Part shown: positions 49,478 to 58,819 of the stretch, piece after piece
Layout of the letters: each line of letters starts with the position of its first letter
How positions within the stretch are numbered: the stretch's first letter is position 1
Origin: an uncultured Clostridia bacterium
GTDB taxonomy: Bacteria > Bacillota > Clostridia > TANB77 > CAG-508
Direction: 5' to 3'
Length of the DNA: 64,000 bases
Assembly: GCA_934121905.1 (NCBI GenBank)
Contig: CAKOVI010000003.1
Location: forward strand, 1-64,000
The notes under the pieces: generated by a model
Told to the model about the DNA's origin: nothing
Database searches by the model: none
What the model saw: the letters and a program-made list of their open reading frames with translations, nothing else
Program-made: the position numbers and the translations under genes

Positions 49478-49667
49478 TTTTATTCCCTCCTCTTGTTAAA
49501 CAATATATATGTTTTATACCATATTTTCACTTTATTCGTACCATAAGATTATACATTCTTTTTTTTCATTTGTCAACCATTGTTAATAATTTATTTTCAC
49601 ATTTTTTGTAGCCTACTCATATACTTGTATTGAATAAATATTTATTATACGGAAAGGATAATTTATT

Positions 49668-51515
49668 ATGTGTGGAATAGTTGGTTTTGTAAATTATAAA
49701 AAAGAATTACCTAACAAGCAAAATATTATTAACCTTATGACTCAAACCTTAAGCAATCGAGGTCCTGATGAGGAAGGTATTTATATAAAAAATAATGTTG
49801 CTTTAGGACACAAAAGACTTATAGTTATTGACCCTCAAGGTGGTAAACAACCAATGATACAACGTTTTAACGAAGGTGAATATGTAATTGTTTACAATGG
49901 GCAAATTTATAATACAAAAGAATTAAGAAAAACTTTAACCGAAAATGGTTTTTCTTTTTCTGGTCACTGTGATACAGAGGTGCTTTTAAAAAGCTACATA
50001 TATTATGGTAAGGATGTAGTTAATCATTTAAATGGAATTTTTAGCTTTGCCATTTGGAATACCAAAACCCAAGAACTATTTATGGCCAGAGACCACTTTG
50101 GAGTTAAGCCTTTATTTTATACAGAATTTGACGGAGGTCTTATATTTGCTTCTGAATTAAAAGCGATTTTTAAATATCCTCATTTCGAAAAGATTATTGA
50201 CTCTCAAGGAATTTCTGAATTATTTGGGATTGGACCGAGTCATACTCCTGGGCTTACAATTTATAAAAATATATATGAAATAAAACCTGCTCACTTTGCT
50301 GTATATAATAAATCTGGTCTTTATATCGAAAAATATTGGGAATTAAAATCTAAACCTCATTTAGAAGATTTTGATGAGACGTGTAGTCATTTAGAATCTT
50401 TATTAAAAGATTCTATATCTAGGCAATTAGTTTCAGATATGCCTATTTGTACATTTTTATCAGGAGGTCTAGATTCTAGCATAATTACAAAATTCACTTC
50501 TGACTACCTACAAAAAGAAGATATGGCTCCATTAGATACTTACTCTGTAGATTATGTGGATAATGATAAAAACTTTGTAAAATCTGATTTTCAACCAAAT
50601 TCAGATAATTACTATATAGATTTAATGAATAAAAATACCTATTCTAAACACCATACTGTTATGTTAGATACACCTGAGCTTGCAGCAGCTCTAAAAAACG
50701 CCATGATTGCAAGAGATATGCCTGGTATGGCTGATGTTGATTCTTCTTTATATCTATTTTGTAAAGAAGTTAAAAAAGAAAAAACTGTTACTTTAATGGG
50801 TGAATGTGCAGATGAAATATTTGGAGGTTATCCTTGGTTCTTTCGTGAAGACAGCCTAAATTCCGGTACTTTCCCATGGTCTATTGCTAAACTTGAAAGA
50901 ACAAAGCTTTTAAATCCATCTATTTCAAGTAAAGTAAATTTAACCGATTATATAGATTTTAGGTATAGCCAAAGTTTATCTAATGTTGAAATTTTAGATA
51001 CAGATTCATTCGATACTGCAGAAAAACGTAAAATTTCTTATCTTACAATTACATGGTTTATGCAAACTCTTTTAGAACGTGCAGATAGAATGAGTATGGC
51101 CAACGGTTTTGAAGTTCGTGTTCCTTTTTGTGATTATAGGTTAGCTGAATATATGTATAATGTGCCTTGGGAAATGAAGGCTTATAGAGGAAGAGAAAAA
51201 GGTCTTTTAAGACATATTATGAAAGGCGTCTTACCTGATGAAATCGTAGATAGAAAGAAGTCGCCTTATCCTAAAACTTTTAATCCTACTTATTTGGCTA
51301 CTGTTAAAGGTATGCTTAAAGGTATTATGAAAGACTCTTCTAGACCTATTAATTCTTTACTTAATCGTGATTTTATTTTGGATATTTTAAATACCGATGG
51401 TAAGGCTTTTACCCGTCCTTGGTTTGGTCAGTTGATGACAGGTCCTCAATTGATGGCTTATTTGTGTCAGGTGGATATGTGGCTTGAAGAATATAAACCT
51501 AGAATTGAACTTTAA
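49668..51515 (+). CDS. asnB: Asparagine synthase (glutamine-hydrolysing)
   Basis: 615 residues. Catalytic Cys2 in MCGIVGF, the N-terminal glutaminase with SNRGPDEEG and YNGQIYN, then the synthetase domain with the PP-loop FLSGGLDSSII near 265. Converts Asp, Gln and ATP to Asn. No T-box was seen in the upstream 190 bases. Start after GGAAAGGA. Confidence 0.95.
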   Translation: MCGIVGFVNYKKELPNKQNIINLMTQTLSNRGPDEEGIYIKNNVALGHKRLIVIDPQGGKQPMIQRFNEGEYVIVYNGQIYNTKELRKTLTENGFSFSGHCDTEVLLKSYIYYGKDVVNHLNGIFSFAIWNTKTQELFMARDHFGVKPLFYTEFDGGLIFASELKAIFKYPHFEKIIDSQGISELFGIGPSHTPGLTIYKNIYEIKPAHFAVYNKSGLYIEKYWELKSKPHLEDFDETCSHLESLLKDSISRQLVSDMPICTFLSGGLDSSIITKFTSDYLQKEDMAPLDTYSVDYVDNDKNFVKSDFQPNSDNYYIDLMNKNTYSKHHTVMLDTPELAAALKNAMIARDMPGMADVDSSLYLFCKEVKKEKTVTLMGECADEIFGGYPWFFREDSLNSGTFPWSIAKLERTKLLNPSISSKVNLTDYIDFRYSQSLSNVEILDTDSFDTAEKRKISYLTITWFMQTLLERADRMSMANGFEVRVPFCDYRLAEYMYNVPWEMKAYRGREKGLLRHIMKGVLPDEIVDRKKSPYPKTFNPTYLATVKGMLKGIMKDSSRPINSLLNRDFILDILNTDGKAFTRPWFGQLMTGPQLMAYLCQVDMWLEEYKPRIEL

Positions 51516-51520
51516 GTAAA

Positions 51521-51551
51521 AAATAGAAGTTCTGTTTAAGAACTTCTATTT
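51521..51551 (+). terminator. Terminator after asnB
   Basis: AAATAGAAGTTCT pairs with AGAACTTCTATTT. Confidence 0.75.
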
Positions 51552-51651
51552 AAATTTTTATACGTTATTTTTTGTGTATTATGTTTTCTAATATAAAGCA
51601 TATAAATATTTTTATTTTTGTTCTTCTATATTAAACTATTCATTTTTTCGC

Positions 51652-52125
51652 TTATCGTTTTTCTATCAAATCCCTATAAACCCCATCATTCAAATACATT
51701 TTAAACTTCTCGACATCATTTCTTATATCTCTTGCCCTCACATTAAAAATCTTTCTATCCTTATCCACAACAACATTTTGGATTCCAAGATAATCTGCAA
51801 CACATTTTCCATACTCTTCACTGCTATAAAAGTTCGTAACAGGAATATCTCCAATTATTTTGCACAAATACTTCATCTGAATTTTTACACTTTCTTCATC
51901 TAAGCCATATTGATTTGGGCTATTATAAGCTTTTAAAATTTTAACATCTGGAAAATCGCTTTGTATCCATTTAATTTTGTCTTCAATTTTTATCTTTAAC
52001 TCTGGTGTATCATAAACTACTACATAAAATTCGTCCATATCTTTTAAAGCTGTTTCTATTAAATATTTGTGCCCTATATGGTATGGTGCATATTTGCCTA
52101 TTGTAAATCCTATTTTTTTCAACAT
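51652..52125 (-). CDS. NMN adenylyltransferase-like protein (NadR/NadM type)
   Basis: 157 residues: nucleotidyltransferase fold with GKYAPYHIGHKYLI (HxGH) near 10-23 and a C-terminal VRARDIRND in the position of the ISSTxIR motif. Probably makes NAD from nicotinamide mononucleotide, without the kinase domain of NadR. A cytidylyltransferase role is an alternative. Confidence 0.75.
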   Translation of the reverse strand: MLKKIGFTIGKYAPYHIGHKYLIETALKDMDEFYVVVYDTPELKIKIEDKIKWIQSDFPDVKILKAYNSPNQYGLDEESVKIQMKYLCKIIGDIPVTNFYSSEEYGKCVADYLGIQNVVVDKDRKIFNVRARDIRNDVEKFKMYLNDGVYRDLIEKR

Positions 52126-52204
52126 ATTTACTCCAATCTCTGCTCTTCTAATTTTATTCGTCTAATTATAGAACAAATGTTTATTTTTGTCAATGGATTT
52201 TCCC

Positions 52205-52236
52205 AAAAAAATAGCTAAGTCCTACAACCTAGCTAT
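52205..52236 (-). terminator. Terminator after the gene at 52274
   Basis: ATAGCTAGG pairs with CTTAGCTAT and is followed by U7 on the minus strand. Confidence 0.75.
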
Positions 52237-52273
52237 TCTCTATATATTTGGGAATTATTATGTTAAACTAATT

Positions 52274-52609
52274 TTAATTATTTGCCCATCTTAGCATTTT
52301 GATGTCTTTGTATTTTTCTAATACTGTACTGTATTTTTCGTATTCGTCTTCCCATAATGCATTAGGCACTTTATCAAAAGCATTAAATATTTCTTCTGCT
52401 TCTTTTAAGTATATTAATTGTTCTTGTACACTTAATTTTTCATATCTTTTTGAAAATTCATATAATCTATCTAAAGTTTGGTTAGCCTCTATAAAGCTCC
52501 AAAAGTCTTTTACATTCATTCCAAATGCTTTAATTTGAACTACTGCATATCCAATTAAAGCTACTATTATAAATATTAAAATATATATTAAAATTCCAAT
52601 ACCTTTCAT
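52274..52609 (-). CDS. Small membrane-anchored protein, unknown
   Basis: 111 residues from MKGIGILIYIL (after GAGGTG), with one N-terminal helix (4-24) and a helical cytoplasmic or extracellular domain. No family recognised. Confidence 0.6.
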   Translation of the reverse strand: MKGIGILIYILIFIIVALIGYAVVQIKAFGMNVKDFWSFIEANQTLDRLYEFSKRYEKLSVQEQLIYLKEAEEIFNAFDKVPNALWEDEYEKYSTVLEKYKDIKMLRWANN

Positions 52610-52807
52610 CTTAATCACCTCACAAAATTTCCTTTGTACATATAAATTATACCACTTTTGTTAAAATAATGCAATATTTTTGTAATATTTTTGTAATAAT
52701 AGTGTAATATTTATGTAATTTTCACTATTTTTATTAACTTTTTCATTCAAATATGATATACTAAAGCTTATATTTTCATAAAAATTGTGTGAAGGATGTG
52801 ACTAATA

Positions 52808-53671
52808 ATGGAAAATAATCGTTTTTCTCAAACAAAAAAAGTTGGAATTTTAGGAATAATAGGTAACATTTTTTTGCTAATTATTAAAGCTACAATTGGC
52901 TTTACAACTAAAAGTCAAGCCATGATTGCAGATAGCATAAATAGTGCTGGTGATATTTTTGCATCGCTCATGACTTTTATCGGTAACAAAATATCAAGTG
53001 TTCCCAAAGATGATGACCATAACTTTGGCCATGGAAAAGCTGAATATATATTTTCAATGTTTATTGGAATATCTATGATTATAGTAAGTTTTAAGCTTTT
53101 ATATGATTCAGTAAAAGCTCTCATATTGGGAAGTGAATTAACGTTTTCGTGGCTACTTGTTATAACATGTTTTATTACAATCGGTATAAAACTTTTTCTA
53201 TATCTATACACCCGTGCCTCAGCCCAAAAATATGATAACATTTTGCTAAATGCTAATATGAATGATCATAGAAATGATTGTATTGTAACAACTTTTACCT
53301 TAATTTCTGTTTTGCTTACTTTAAAAGGTATCTATTGGTTTGATAGCTTAACAGGTATTGGAATTTCTATATGGATAGGCTTTACTGGTTTTTCTTTTTT
53401 CATTGAAAGCTATAATGTTTTAATGGATATTTCTGTTGATGATAAGACCAAAGATTTAATTTTGGATATTGTAAATTCTTATCAAGATATAAAAGAGGTT
53501 CAAAGTATTAGCTCTTCTCCTGTTGGATACAAATATGTAATTGTTATTGTAATTTGTGTTGATGGTAATATGTCTACTTTTGATAGTCATTCTCTTGCTG
53601 ATAGTGTTGAGAGAAGTGTAAGCAAGCTTGATAATGTTTATAAGACTATTGTTCATGTTGAGCCAGTTTGA
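52808..53671 (+). CDS. Cation diffusion facilitator (FieF/MamB type)
   Basis: 287 residues: six helices, metal sites AMIADSINSAGDIF (DxxxD) and HNFGHGKAE, second site NDHRNDC, and a C-terminal cytoplasmic domain (about 215-287). Exports Zn2+, Fe2+ or Mn2+; the metal cannot be told from sequence. Confidence 0.9.
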   Translation: MENNRFSQTKKVGILGIIGNIFLLIIKATIGFTTKSQAMIADSINSAGDIFASLMTFIGNKISSVPKDDDHNFGHGKAEYIFSMFIGISMIIVSFKLLYDSVKALILGSELTFSWLLVITCFITIGIKLFLYLYTRASAQKYDNILLNANMNDHRNDCIVTTFTLISVLLTLKGIYWFDSLTGIGISIWIGFTGFSFFIESYNVLMDISVDDKTKDLILDIVNSYQDIKEVQSISSSPVGYKYVIVIVICVDGNMSTFDSHSLADSVERSVSKLDNVYKTIVHVEPV

Positions 53672-53681
53672 CCACGTTGCC

Positions 53682-53736
53682 CCAAAAGGGACCGGGTCTT
53701 TTTTGTCCCATCTCAAAAAGGACCCGGTCCCTTTTG
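53682..53736. repeat. Palindromic REP-like element 4, between convergent genes
   Basis: CAAAAGGGACCGGGTC faces GACCCGGTCCCTTTTG. It lies between the efflux gene and clpC stops, so it may serve as a shared terminator. Confidence 0.8.
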
Positions 53737-53746
53737 TCCTTGTTGC

Positions 53747-56197
53747 TTATTTTATCACTACCTCATCCCCCTCGCAATCAACTTTTGCCAATTTTCCTTT
53801 TTTAATAACTCCATCCAAAACAGCCTCAGCAATTTTATCTTCAACCAAGTTTTGGATAGTTCTTTTAAGAGGTCTTGCGCCAAATGATTTGTCAATACCT
53901 TTTTTCGCAATTAAATCTTTAATATTAGGTGAAAATTCAATCTCATACTTTTGAGTCTTCATTCTATTTTTAACCTCACTAAGCATTAATTCAACAATCT
54001 TAGAAATCTCCTCATCATTCAATTTATGGAACACAATTATCTCATCAATACGATTAATAAATTCTGGTCTAAACTCACGTTTTAGTTCTGCCATTACTTC
54101 TTTTTTAATGCTTTCATACTCTTTTTGATTGTCTTTATTTTCATCATCATTTTTGGTTTCATTTGAAAATCCTAATGTCTTTTTATCTGTAATAATTCTT
54201 GCGCCAATATTAGATGTCATAATAATTACAGTGTTTTTGAAGTTTACAGTTCTACCATTAGAATCTGTAAGTCTACCATCATCAAGTATTTGAAGAAGCA
54301 TATTCATTACATCAGGGTGTGCTTTTTCAATTTCATCAAATAATATTACCGAATATGGTTTTCTTCTGATTTTTTCAGTTAGTTGACCTCCATCTTCAAA
54401 TCCTACATATCCTGGAGGAGAACCTATAAGTTTTGATACAGAATGTGCTTCCATATATTCAGACATATCAATCCTTATCATCGCAGATTCATCTCCAAAT
54501 AAGCTTTCTGCTAATGCTTTTGATAATTCTGTTTTTCCTACACCTGTTGGACCTAAAAATAGGAATGAACCTATTGGTCTATTAGGGTCTTTTAATCCAA
54601 CTCTTCCTCTTCTTATTGCTTTGCTTACTGCTTCTACTGCCTCATTTTGACCAATTACTCTTTCATGTAATGTTTTTTCTAAATTACGAAGTCTCTCATT
54701 TTCATCCTCAGATATCTTTTTAGCTGGAATTCCTGTCCAAAGTGAAATTACATCTGCAATGTTTTCTTCTGTTATTGTAATAACTTTCTTAGTATTTTGA
54801 TTTTTCCACTTTTTATCTTCTTTTTCATATTTTTCTCTTAAAGCTTTTTCCTCATCTCTAAGTGATGCTGCTTTTTCAAACTTCTGACTACGAACCGCTT
54901 CTTCCTTATCCTTTGAAATTCTATCAATTTCTTCTTGCATATTTTTTAAACTTTCTGGCTCTGTATAAGTTTGAAGTCTAGCTTTTGATGAAGCCTCATC
55001 AATCAAATCAATTGCTTTATCAGGCAAAAATCTATCATTAATATACCTCTCAGATAGTGTAACTGCTGATTCTATTGCTTCATCTGTAATTTTTACATTA
55101 TGATGTGCTTCATATTTATCTCTTATTCCTTTTAAAATTGTAATAGTATCTTTTTCAGTTGGCTCATTTACAGTAACAGGACTAAATCTACGTTCTAGTG
55201 CTGTATCTTTTTCTATATACTTTCTGTATTCGCCAATTGTAGTTGCACCAACTAGTTGTATTTCTCCTCTTGCAAGCATAGGCTTTAAAATATTTGCAGC
55301 ATCAATTGCACCTTCTGCAGAACCGGCTCCAACTATTGTATGAATTTCATCAATGAATAATATTACATCTCCTGCTTTTTTTACTTCTCCTAATGCTTTT
55401 TTGATTCTCTCCTCAAAATCTCCTCTATACTTAGCACCTGCTACCATACCTGAAATATCCATGCTTACAACTCTCTTATTTTTAAGTACCTCTGGAACAT
55501 CTCCTAAATTGATTTTTTGTGCCAAACCTTCTACAATAGCTGTTTTACCAACTCCAGGCTCACCTATTAAACAAGGATTATTTTTGGTTCTTCTTGATAG
55601 AATTTGAATAACTCTTTCAATCTCTTTACTTCTACCTACTACAGGGTCTAGTTTCCCATCTCTTGCTTTTTTAGTTAAATCTTCTCCGAATTGATTTAAA
55701 GTTGGAGTTGAATTAAAACTACTATTAGCTTTATTGGTAGGAATATCTCTTGATACATCTTCTGCTTCATTTATAACATTTACAATTTCATTATATACTT
55801 TAGGTAATTCAACCTCTAAATCAAGTAAAATTCTAACCGCAATACTATCTCCCTCTCTTAAGATTCCCATTAATAAATGTTCAGTTCCTATGTAGTCATA
55901 ACCTAGTTTTCTAGCTTCTATAAAACTATTTTCTATAACTCTTTTAGTTCTTGGCGTGAAACCTAATGTATCAGTTCCAGTAATAACTTCTTTGCCTATC
56001 ATTTCAACAATTTTAGATTCAACATCTTCTGCGGTTATACCTTGATTTTGTAAAACTTTACTCGCAACTCCTGCACCTTCTTTTACCAAACCATATAAAA
56101 TATGCTCTGTTCCTATATAATTATGTCCAAGAGATACAGCTATATCTTGTGCAAGTTCAATAGCTTTTTTAGCTCGTGATGTAAATTTATATATCAT
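53747..56197 (-). CDS. clpC: Clp protease ATP-binding subunit ClpC
   Basis: 816 residues: two Clp_N repeats (about 5-145), AAA+ 1 with GEPGVGKTA near 212, the M-domain/UVR coiled coil near 425-465, AAA+ 2 with GPTGVGKTE near 549 and LFDEIEKAHPD. Unfolds proteins marked by McsB for ClpP. Last gene of the ctsR operon, three bases after mcsB. Confidence 0.95.
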   Translation of the reverse strand: MIYKFTSRAKKAIELAQDIAVSLGHNYIGTEHILYGLVKEGAGVASKVLQNQGITAEDVESKIVEMIGKEVITGTDTLGFTPRTKRVIENSFIEARKLGYDYIGTEHLLMGILREGDSIAVRILLDLEVELPKVYNEIVNVINEAEDVSRDIPTNKANSSFNSTPTLNQFGEDLTKKARDGKLDPVVGRSKEIERVIQILSRRTKNNPCLIGEPGVGKTAIVEGLAQKINLGDVPEVLKNKRVVSMDISGMVAGAKYRGDFEERIKKALGEVKKAGDVILFIDEIHTIVGAGSAEGAIDAANILKPMLARGEIQLVGATTIGEYRKYIEKDTALERRFSPVTVNEPTEKDTITILKGIRDKYEAHHNVKITDEAIESAVTLSERYINDRFLPDKAIDLIDEASSKARLQTYTEPESLKNMQEEIDRISKDKEEAVRSQKFEKAASLRDEEKALREKYEKEDKKWKNQNTKKVITITEENIADVISLWTGIPAKKISEDENERLRNLEKTLHERVIGQNEAVEAVSKAIRRGRVGLKDPNRPIGSFLFLGPTGVGKTELSKALAESLFGDESAMIRIDMSEYMEAHSVSKLIGSPPGYVGFEDGGQLTEKIRRKPYSVILFDEIEKAHPDVMNMLLQILDDGRLTDSNGRTVNFKNTVIIMTSNIGARIITDKKTLGFSNETKNDDENKDNQKEYESIKKEVMAELKREFRPEFINRIDEIIVFHKLNDEEISKIVELMLSEVKNRMKTQKYEIEFSPNIKDLIAKKGIDKSFGARPLKRTIQNLVEDKIAEAVLDGVIKKGKLAKVDCEGDEVVIK

Positions 56198-56199
56198 AA

Positions 56200-57213
56200 T
56201 TATACACTTCCTTCCTTTATAATGTTTCTAATCATTTCTCCACGCTTAATATCTCTATCATATCCATCCAAATTTTTATTAAAATATTTCTGGAGATTAC
56301 TAGGTTCCATATAAAAGTAAATTTTAGCAACATCATCGTCATTTAATTCCTTAATAACTCCCATATCTACGCCCAACTTCACACTAGACATAAGCTTAAC
56401 TGCTTCTTTCCATTTTAACTTTCTTGCATTAATCAAAATTCCAAAATCTCTATAAACCATATCCTCTAATTCAATTTGATTTTTTCCAAGTATACTTCTT
56501 GCAGCTCTTTCCTGTTCAATTATCTTATCAATAATTGCTTTTAAATTCTTTATAATATTATCTTCTGAAATGCCTAAAGTTTGCTTGTTTTCTATTTTAT
56601 AAATATCTCCAATATTTTCTTGATTACTAACAAATTTACTGCTAAAACTTAATCCGAAATTATTCATTGCAACAATCACTTTTCTTATATTCCCTGTCAT
56701 TGTAAGCCCAGGCAAATGTACTGTAATCTCAGCTTTTAAGCCTGTTCCAACATTTAGTGGTGATGAAGTTAAATATCCATATTTCTTACTTTTTGCAATA
56801 CAAAATGTTTTATCAAACTTATTATCGATTTCTTTTGCTAAATTAAATGTACCTTCAAGTTCCATTCCGGAATTAAAAACTTGAATCTCAATATGGTCCT
56901 TAGAATTCAACAAGATACAAATATTTTCGTCATCATTTATCAAAGCTGATACATTTTCATTCTTTATGGCTGTTTCATCTATCAAACCTTTTTCTAACAT
57001 GGACATTTTTGTTAATTCATCTAAATCTTTTATTTTAATAAATTTTAGATTATATCCCAAACCTTGTATTTTCGACCTAACCTCATTTTCTATCTCTTGA
57101 ATCTCTGTCACATTTTTAGTGTTAAATCTATGATTTCTCAAATTTCTAGAATACATAATCTTACAATTAACTACAACATCACTATCTTTTCCTCTTTGCA
57201 AATACCAATTCAT
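56200..57213 (-). CDS. mcsB: Protein-arginine kinase McsB
   Basis: 337 residues of the phosphagen-kinase fold: MYSRNLRNHRF near 20, YGYLTSSPLNVGTGLKA near 160 with the (Cys-less) GTG loop, and RAARSILGKN. Phosphorylates arginines, including those of CtsR, to mark proteins for ClpCP. Coupled to mcsA (three-base gap). Confidence 0.93.
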   Translation of the reverse strand: MNWYLQRGKDSDVVVNCKIMYSRNLRNHRFNTKNVTEIQEIENEVRSKIQGLGYNLKFIKIKDLDELTKMSMLEKGLIDETAIKNENVSALINDDENICILLNSKDHIEIQVFNSGMELEGTFNLAKEIDNKFDKTFCIAKSKKYGYLTSSPLNVGTGLKAEITVHLPGLTMTGNIRKVIVAMNNFGLSFSSKFVSNQENIGDIYKIENKQTLGISEDNIIKNLKAIIDKIIEQERAARSILGKNQIELEDMVYRDFGILINARKLKWKEAVKLMSSVKLGVDMGVIKELNDDDVAKIYFYMEPSNLQKYFNKNLDGYDRDIKRGEMIRNIIKEGSV

Positions 57214-57216
57214 ATT

Positions 57217-57774
57217 TTACTCCTCCTTCCCATTTTCTAAATTTTTTATCTCATCACGAAGCTTAGCAGCATCTTCATATCTTTCATCTTTTATGGCTTG
57301 CTTTAACTCTTCCTTTAATTCTTCAACTTTATTTTTTTCCTCATTAGGCTTTTCCTTATCATCTAAATTTGCTTGAATTTCATTTCCTTCTATAACTTCT
57401 CCTAATCTTCCAACATGTGAAGTTGCTCCTTGTAGACTTCTTAAAATAGGGTCAATTCTTGATTCGAATTCTTTATAACAATTACTGCAACCTAAGTTTC
57501 CTGTATGTAAAAACTCTTCCCAGGTTAACCCACATTTACTACATTGAATTTTTTTATTTCCTCCTCCTATCGTTGGTAAAAAACTTATATCATTCATATC
57601 ATCAAAGTAATCTTCTAAAAAACTATTGAAACTTATTGGCATATTAAAATGTATATCATTTATGCCTAGCTTTTTACTGCATTCCTCACATAAAAACATT
57701 TGCTTTTTTTCTCCATTTATTATTTGCGTATATTTTACATTAGCTTCATTTTTTCCACAATTTTCACATTTCAT
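57217..57774 (-). CDS. mcsA: McsB activator McsA
   Basis: 185 residues from MKCENCGKNEA. Two zinc modules (CENC/CEEC and CSKC/CSNC) and a C-terminal UVR domain ERYEDAAKLRDEIKNLE. The start at 57774 follows GAAAGG. The frame stays open upstream to 57900 through three 31-bp repeats, but that part has no good start and is rejected. Confidence 0.92.
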   Translation of the reverse strand: MKCENCGKNEANVKYTQIINGEKKQMFLCEECSKKLGINDIHFNMPISFNSFLEDYFDDMNDISFLPTIGGGNKKIQCSKCGLTWEEFLHTGNLGCSNCYKEFESRIDPILRSLQGATSHVGRLGEVIEGNEIQANLDDKEKPNEEKNKVEELKEELKQAIKDERYEDAAKLRDEIKNLENGKEE

Positions 57775-57798
57775 AATTATCATCCTTTCTTTTCCGTT

Positions 57799-57892
57799 TT
57801 CCTTTTGGTGCCATCCTTTTTTGGGTACTTTCCTTTTGGTGCCGTCCTTTTTTGGGGCACTTTCCTTTTGGTGCCATCCTTTTTTTGGGCAG
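57799..57892 (-). repeat. Three tandem 31-32 bp repeats between ctsR and mcsA
   Basis: On the plus strand each unit reads CCTTTTGGTGCCATCCTTTT with small changes, then TTGGG and a TACTTT or CACTTT join; units begin at 57801, 57832 and 57864. They are unlike the palindromic elements in lacking a facing arm. Confidence 0.75.
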
Positions 57893-58336
57893 CTACTCAA
57901 TATTCAATAACATATTTTTTAAAATACTCGCTCGGAGTTTATCTCTATATTCTTTGGGAACATCTAAAACATTGTCACTAGTTGCTACTTTTAATAGTTT
58001 AGCTTCTTTATTATTTACTAAATTATATGTTAAAAAATCACTTATTAAAATATCTGCTTCACTATTTTGCAAAGTATCTCCTATGTTTTCTATTATATGC
58101 ATTAAATAATCTGATTTTGTATTACTTATCTTTTTTATCGTTATATGCCCTCCTCCTCCACGTCTGCTTTCTACATAATAACCTTGTGATGGCTTAAATC
58201 TTGTTGATATTACATAATTTATTTGCGATGGTACACAGTTAAATTTTTGTGCTAAATCATTTCTTTGAATTTCTATTTCTTCTTCATTGTTGAATAAATC
58301 TTTTATAAATTCTTCTATTATATCTGATATTCTCAT
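57893..58336 (-). CDS. ctsR: Transcriptional repressor CtsR
   Basis: 147 residues from MRISDIIEEFIKDLF. Winged-helix domain with RNDLAQKFNCVPSQINYVISTRF and the ESRRGGGGHI wing (positions about 60-70), then the C-terminal dimer domain. Represses its own operon. The longer open frame to 58486 crosses the operator and a repeat element and is rejected. Confidence 0.94.
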   Translation of the reverse strand: MRISDIIEEFIKDLFNNEEEIEIQRNDLAQKFNCVPSQINYVISTRFKPSQGYYVESRRGGGGHITIKKISNTKSDYLMHIIENIGDTLQNSEADILISDFLTYNLVNNKEAKLLKVATSDNVLDVPKEYRDKLRASILKNMLLNIE

Positions 58337-58359
58337 GGTTGCTCCTTTCTTTTTTTCTG

Positions 58360-58411
58360 ATTGGGGACGGTTCTTTTTACAAAAAATGTCCCAAAAAGAA
58401 CCGGTCCCAAT
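58360..58411. repeat. Palindromic REP-like element 5 in the ctsR 5' untranslated region
   Basis: ATTGGGGACGGTTCTTTTT faces AAAAAGAACCGGTCCCAAT. It lies between the ctsR promoter/operator (58425-58479) and the ctsR start (58336), so it is transcribed as a hairpin. Confidence 0.85.
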
Positions 58412-58424
58412 GGGACATTTTGTT

Positions 58425-58441
58425 TTTGACTTTCTTTGACC
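58425..58441 (-). promoter_or_regulatory. CtsR operator
   Basis: On the minus strand GGTCAAA GAA AGTCAAA, which matches the known heptad direct repeat with three-base spacer. It lies just downstream of the -10 box, over the expected start of transcription. Confidence 0.88.
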
Positions 58442-58450
58442 TTTATTGCT

Positions 58451-58479
58451 ATTATAATCATATACTTTTATTTTTTCAA
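58451..58479 (-). promoter_or_regulatory. Promoter of the ctsR-mcsA-mcsB-clpC operon
   Basis: TTGAAA (58474-58479), 17 bases, TATAAT (58451-58456). Confidence 0.8.
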
Positions 58480-58556
58480 CATCCATTTCTAGAGATTTTT
58501 ATATTCTTTTTTTGGACTTTAATTTGCTTTTTTCCTATTTTTTTGATATTTTCTAA

Positions 58557-58724
58557 CTATTTCGCATTTTTTCTTTTATTTTTATTACTAGTTATATTTT
58601 CTAAGTCCTTTACTTTCTCTTTTTGAACTGATAATGGTAGCCAAGCAAAATATGATGTGATAAATTCTCCATATCTTGTCGTATCCTCTCCTATCTCGTA
58701 TTTTTCATTATTTTTTTCTTTCAT
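58557..58724 (-). CDS. Small conserved-looking protein (55 aa), unknown
   Basis: ATG after an AGGAGG site at ideal spacing. It begins MKEKNNEKYEIGEDTTRYGE, continues with a short hydrophobic patch (ITSYFAWLPLS) and ends in a Lys/Asn-rich tail. It fills the 330-base space between ctsR and the thioester protein. Confidence 0.6.
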   Translation of the reverse strand: MKEKNNEKYEIGEDTTRYGEFITSYFAWLPLSVQKEKVKDLENITSNKNKRKNAK

Positions 58725-58819
58725 TTTTGGCACCTCCTATTTTAGTTTGTGCCCTTTTTCTATTTTTATACAAAATGAGGTAGAATTAGTTTTCTACCCC
58801 TGAATAATAATATTTTTAA

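Noticed and set aside
49478..49667. T-box or other leader before asnB
   Set aside because: No T-box sequence or clear antiterminator was seen.
57893..58486. Longer CtsR starting at 58486
   Set aside because: The extension covers the -10 box region, operator and REP-like element; the ATG at 58336 matches the family start.
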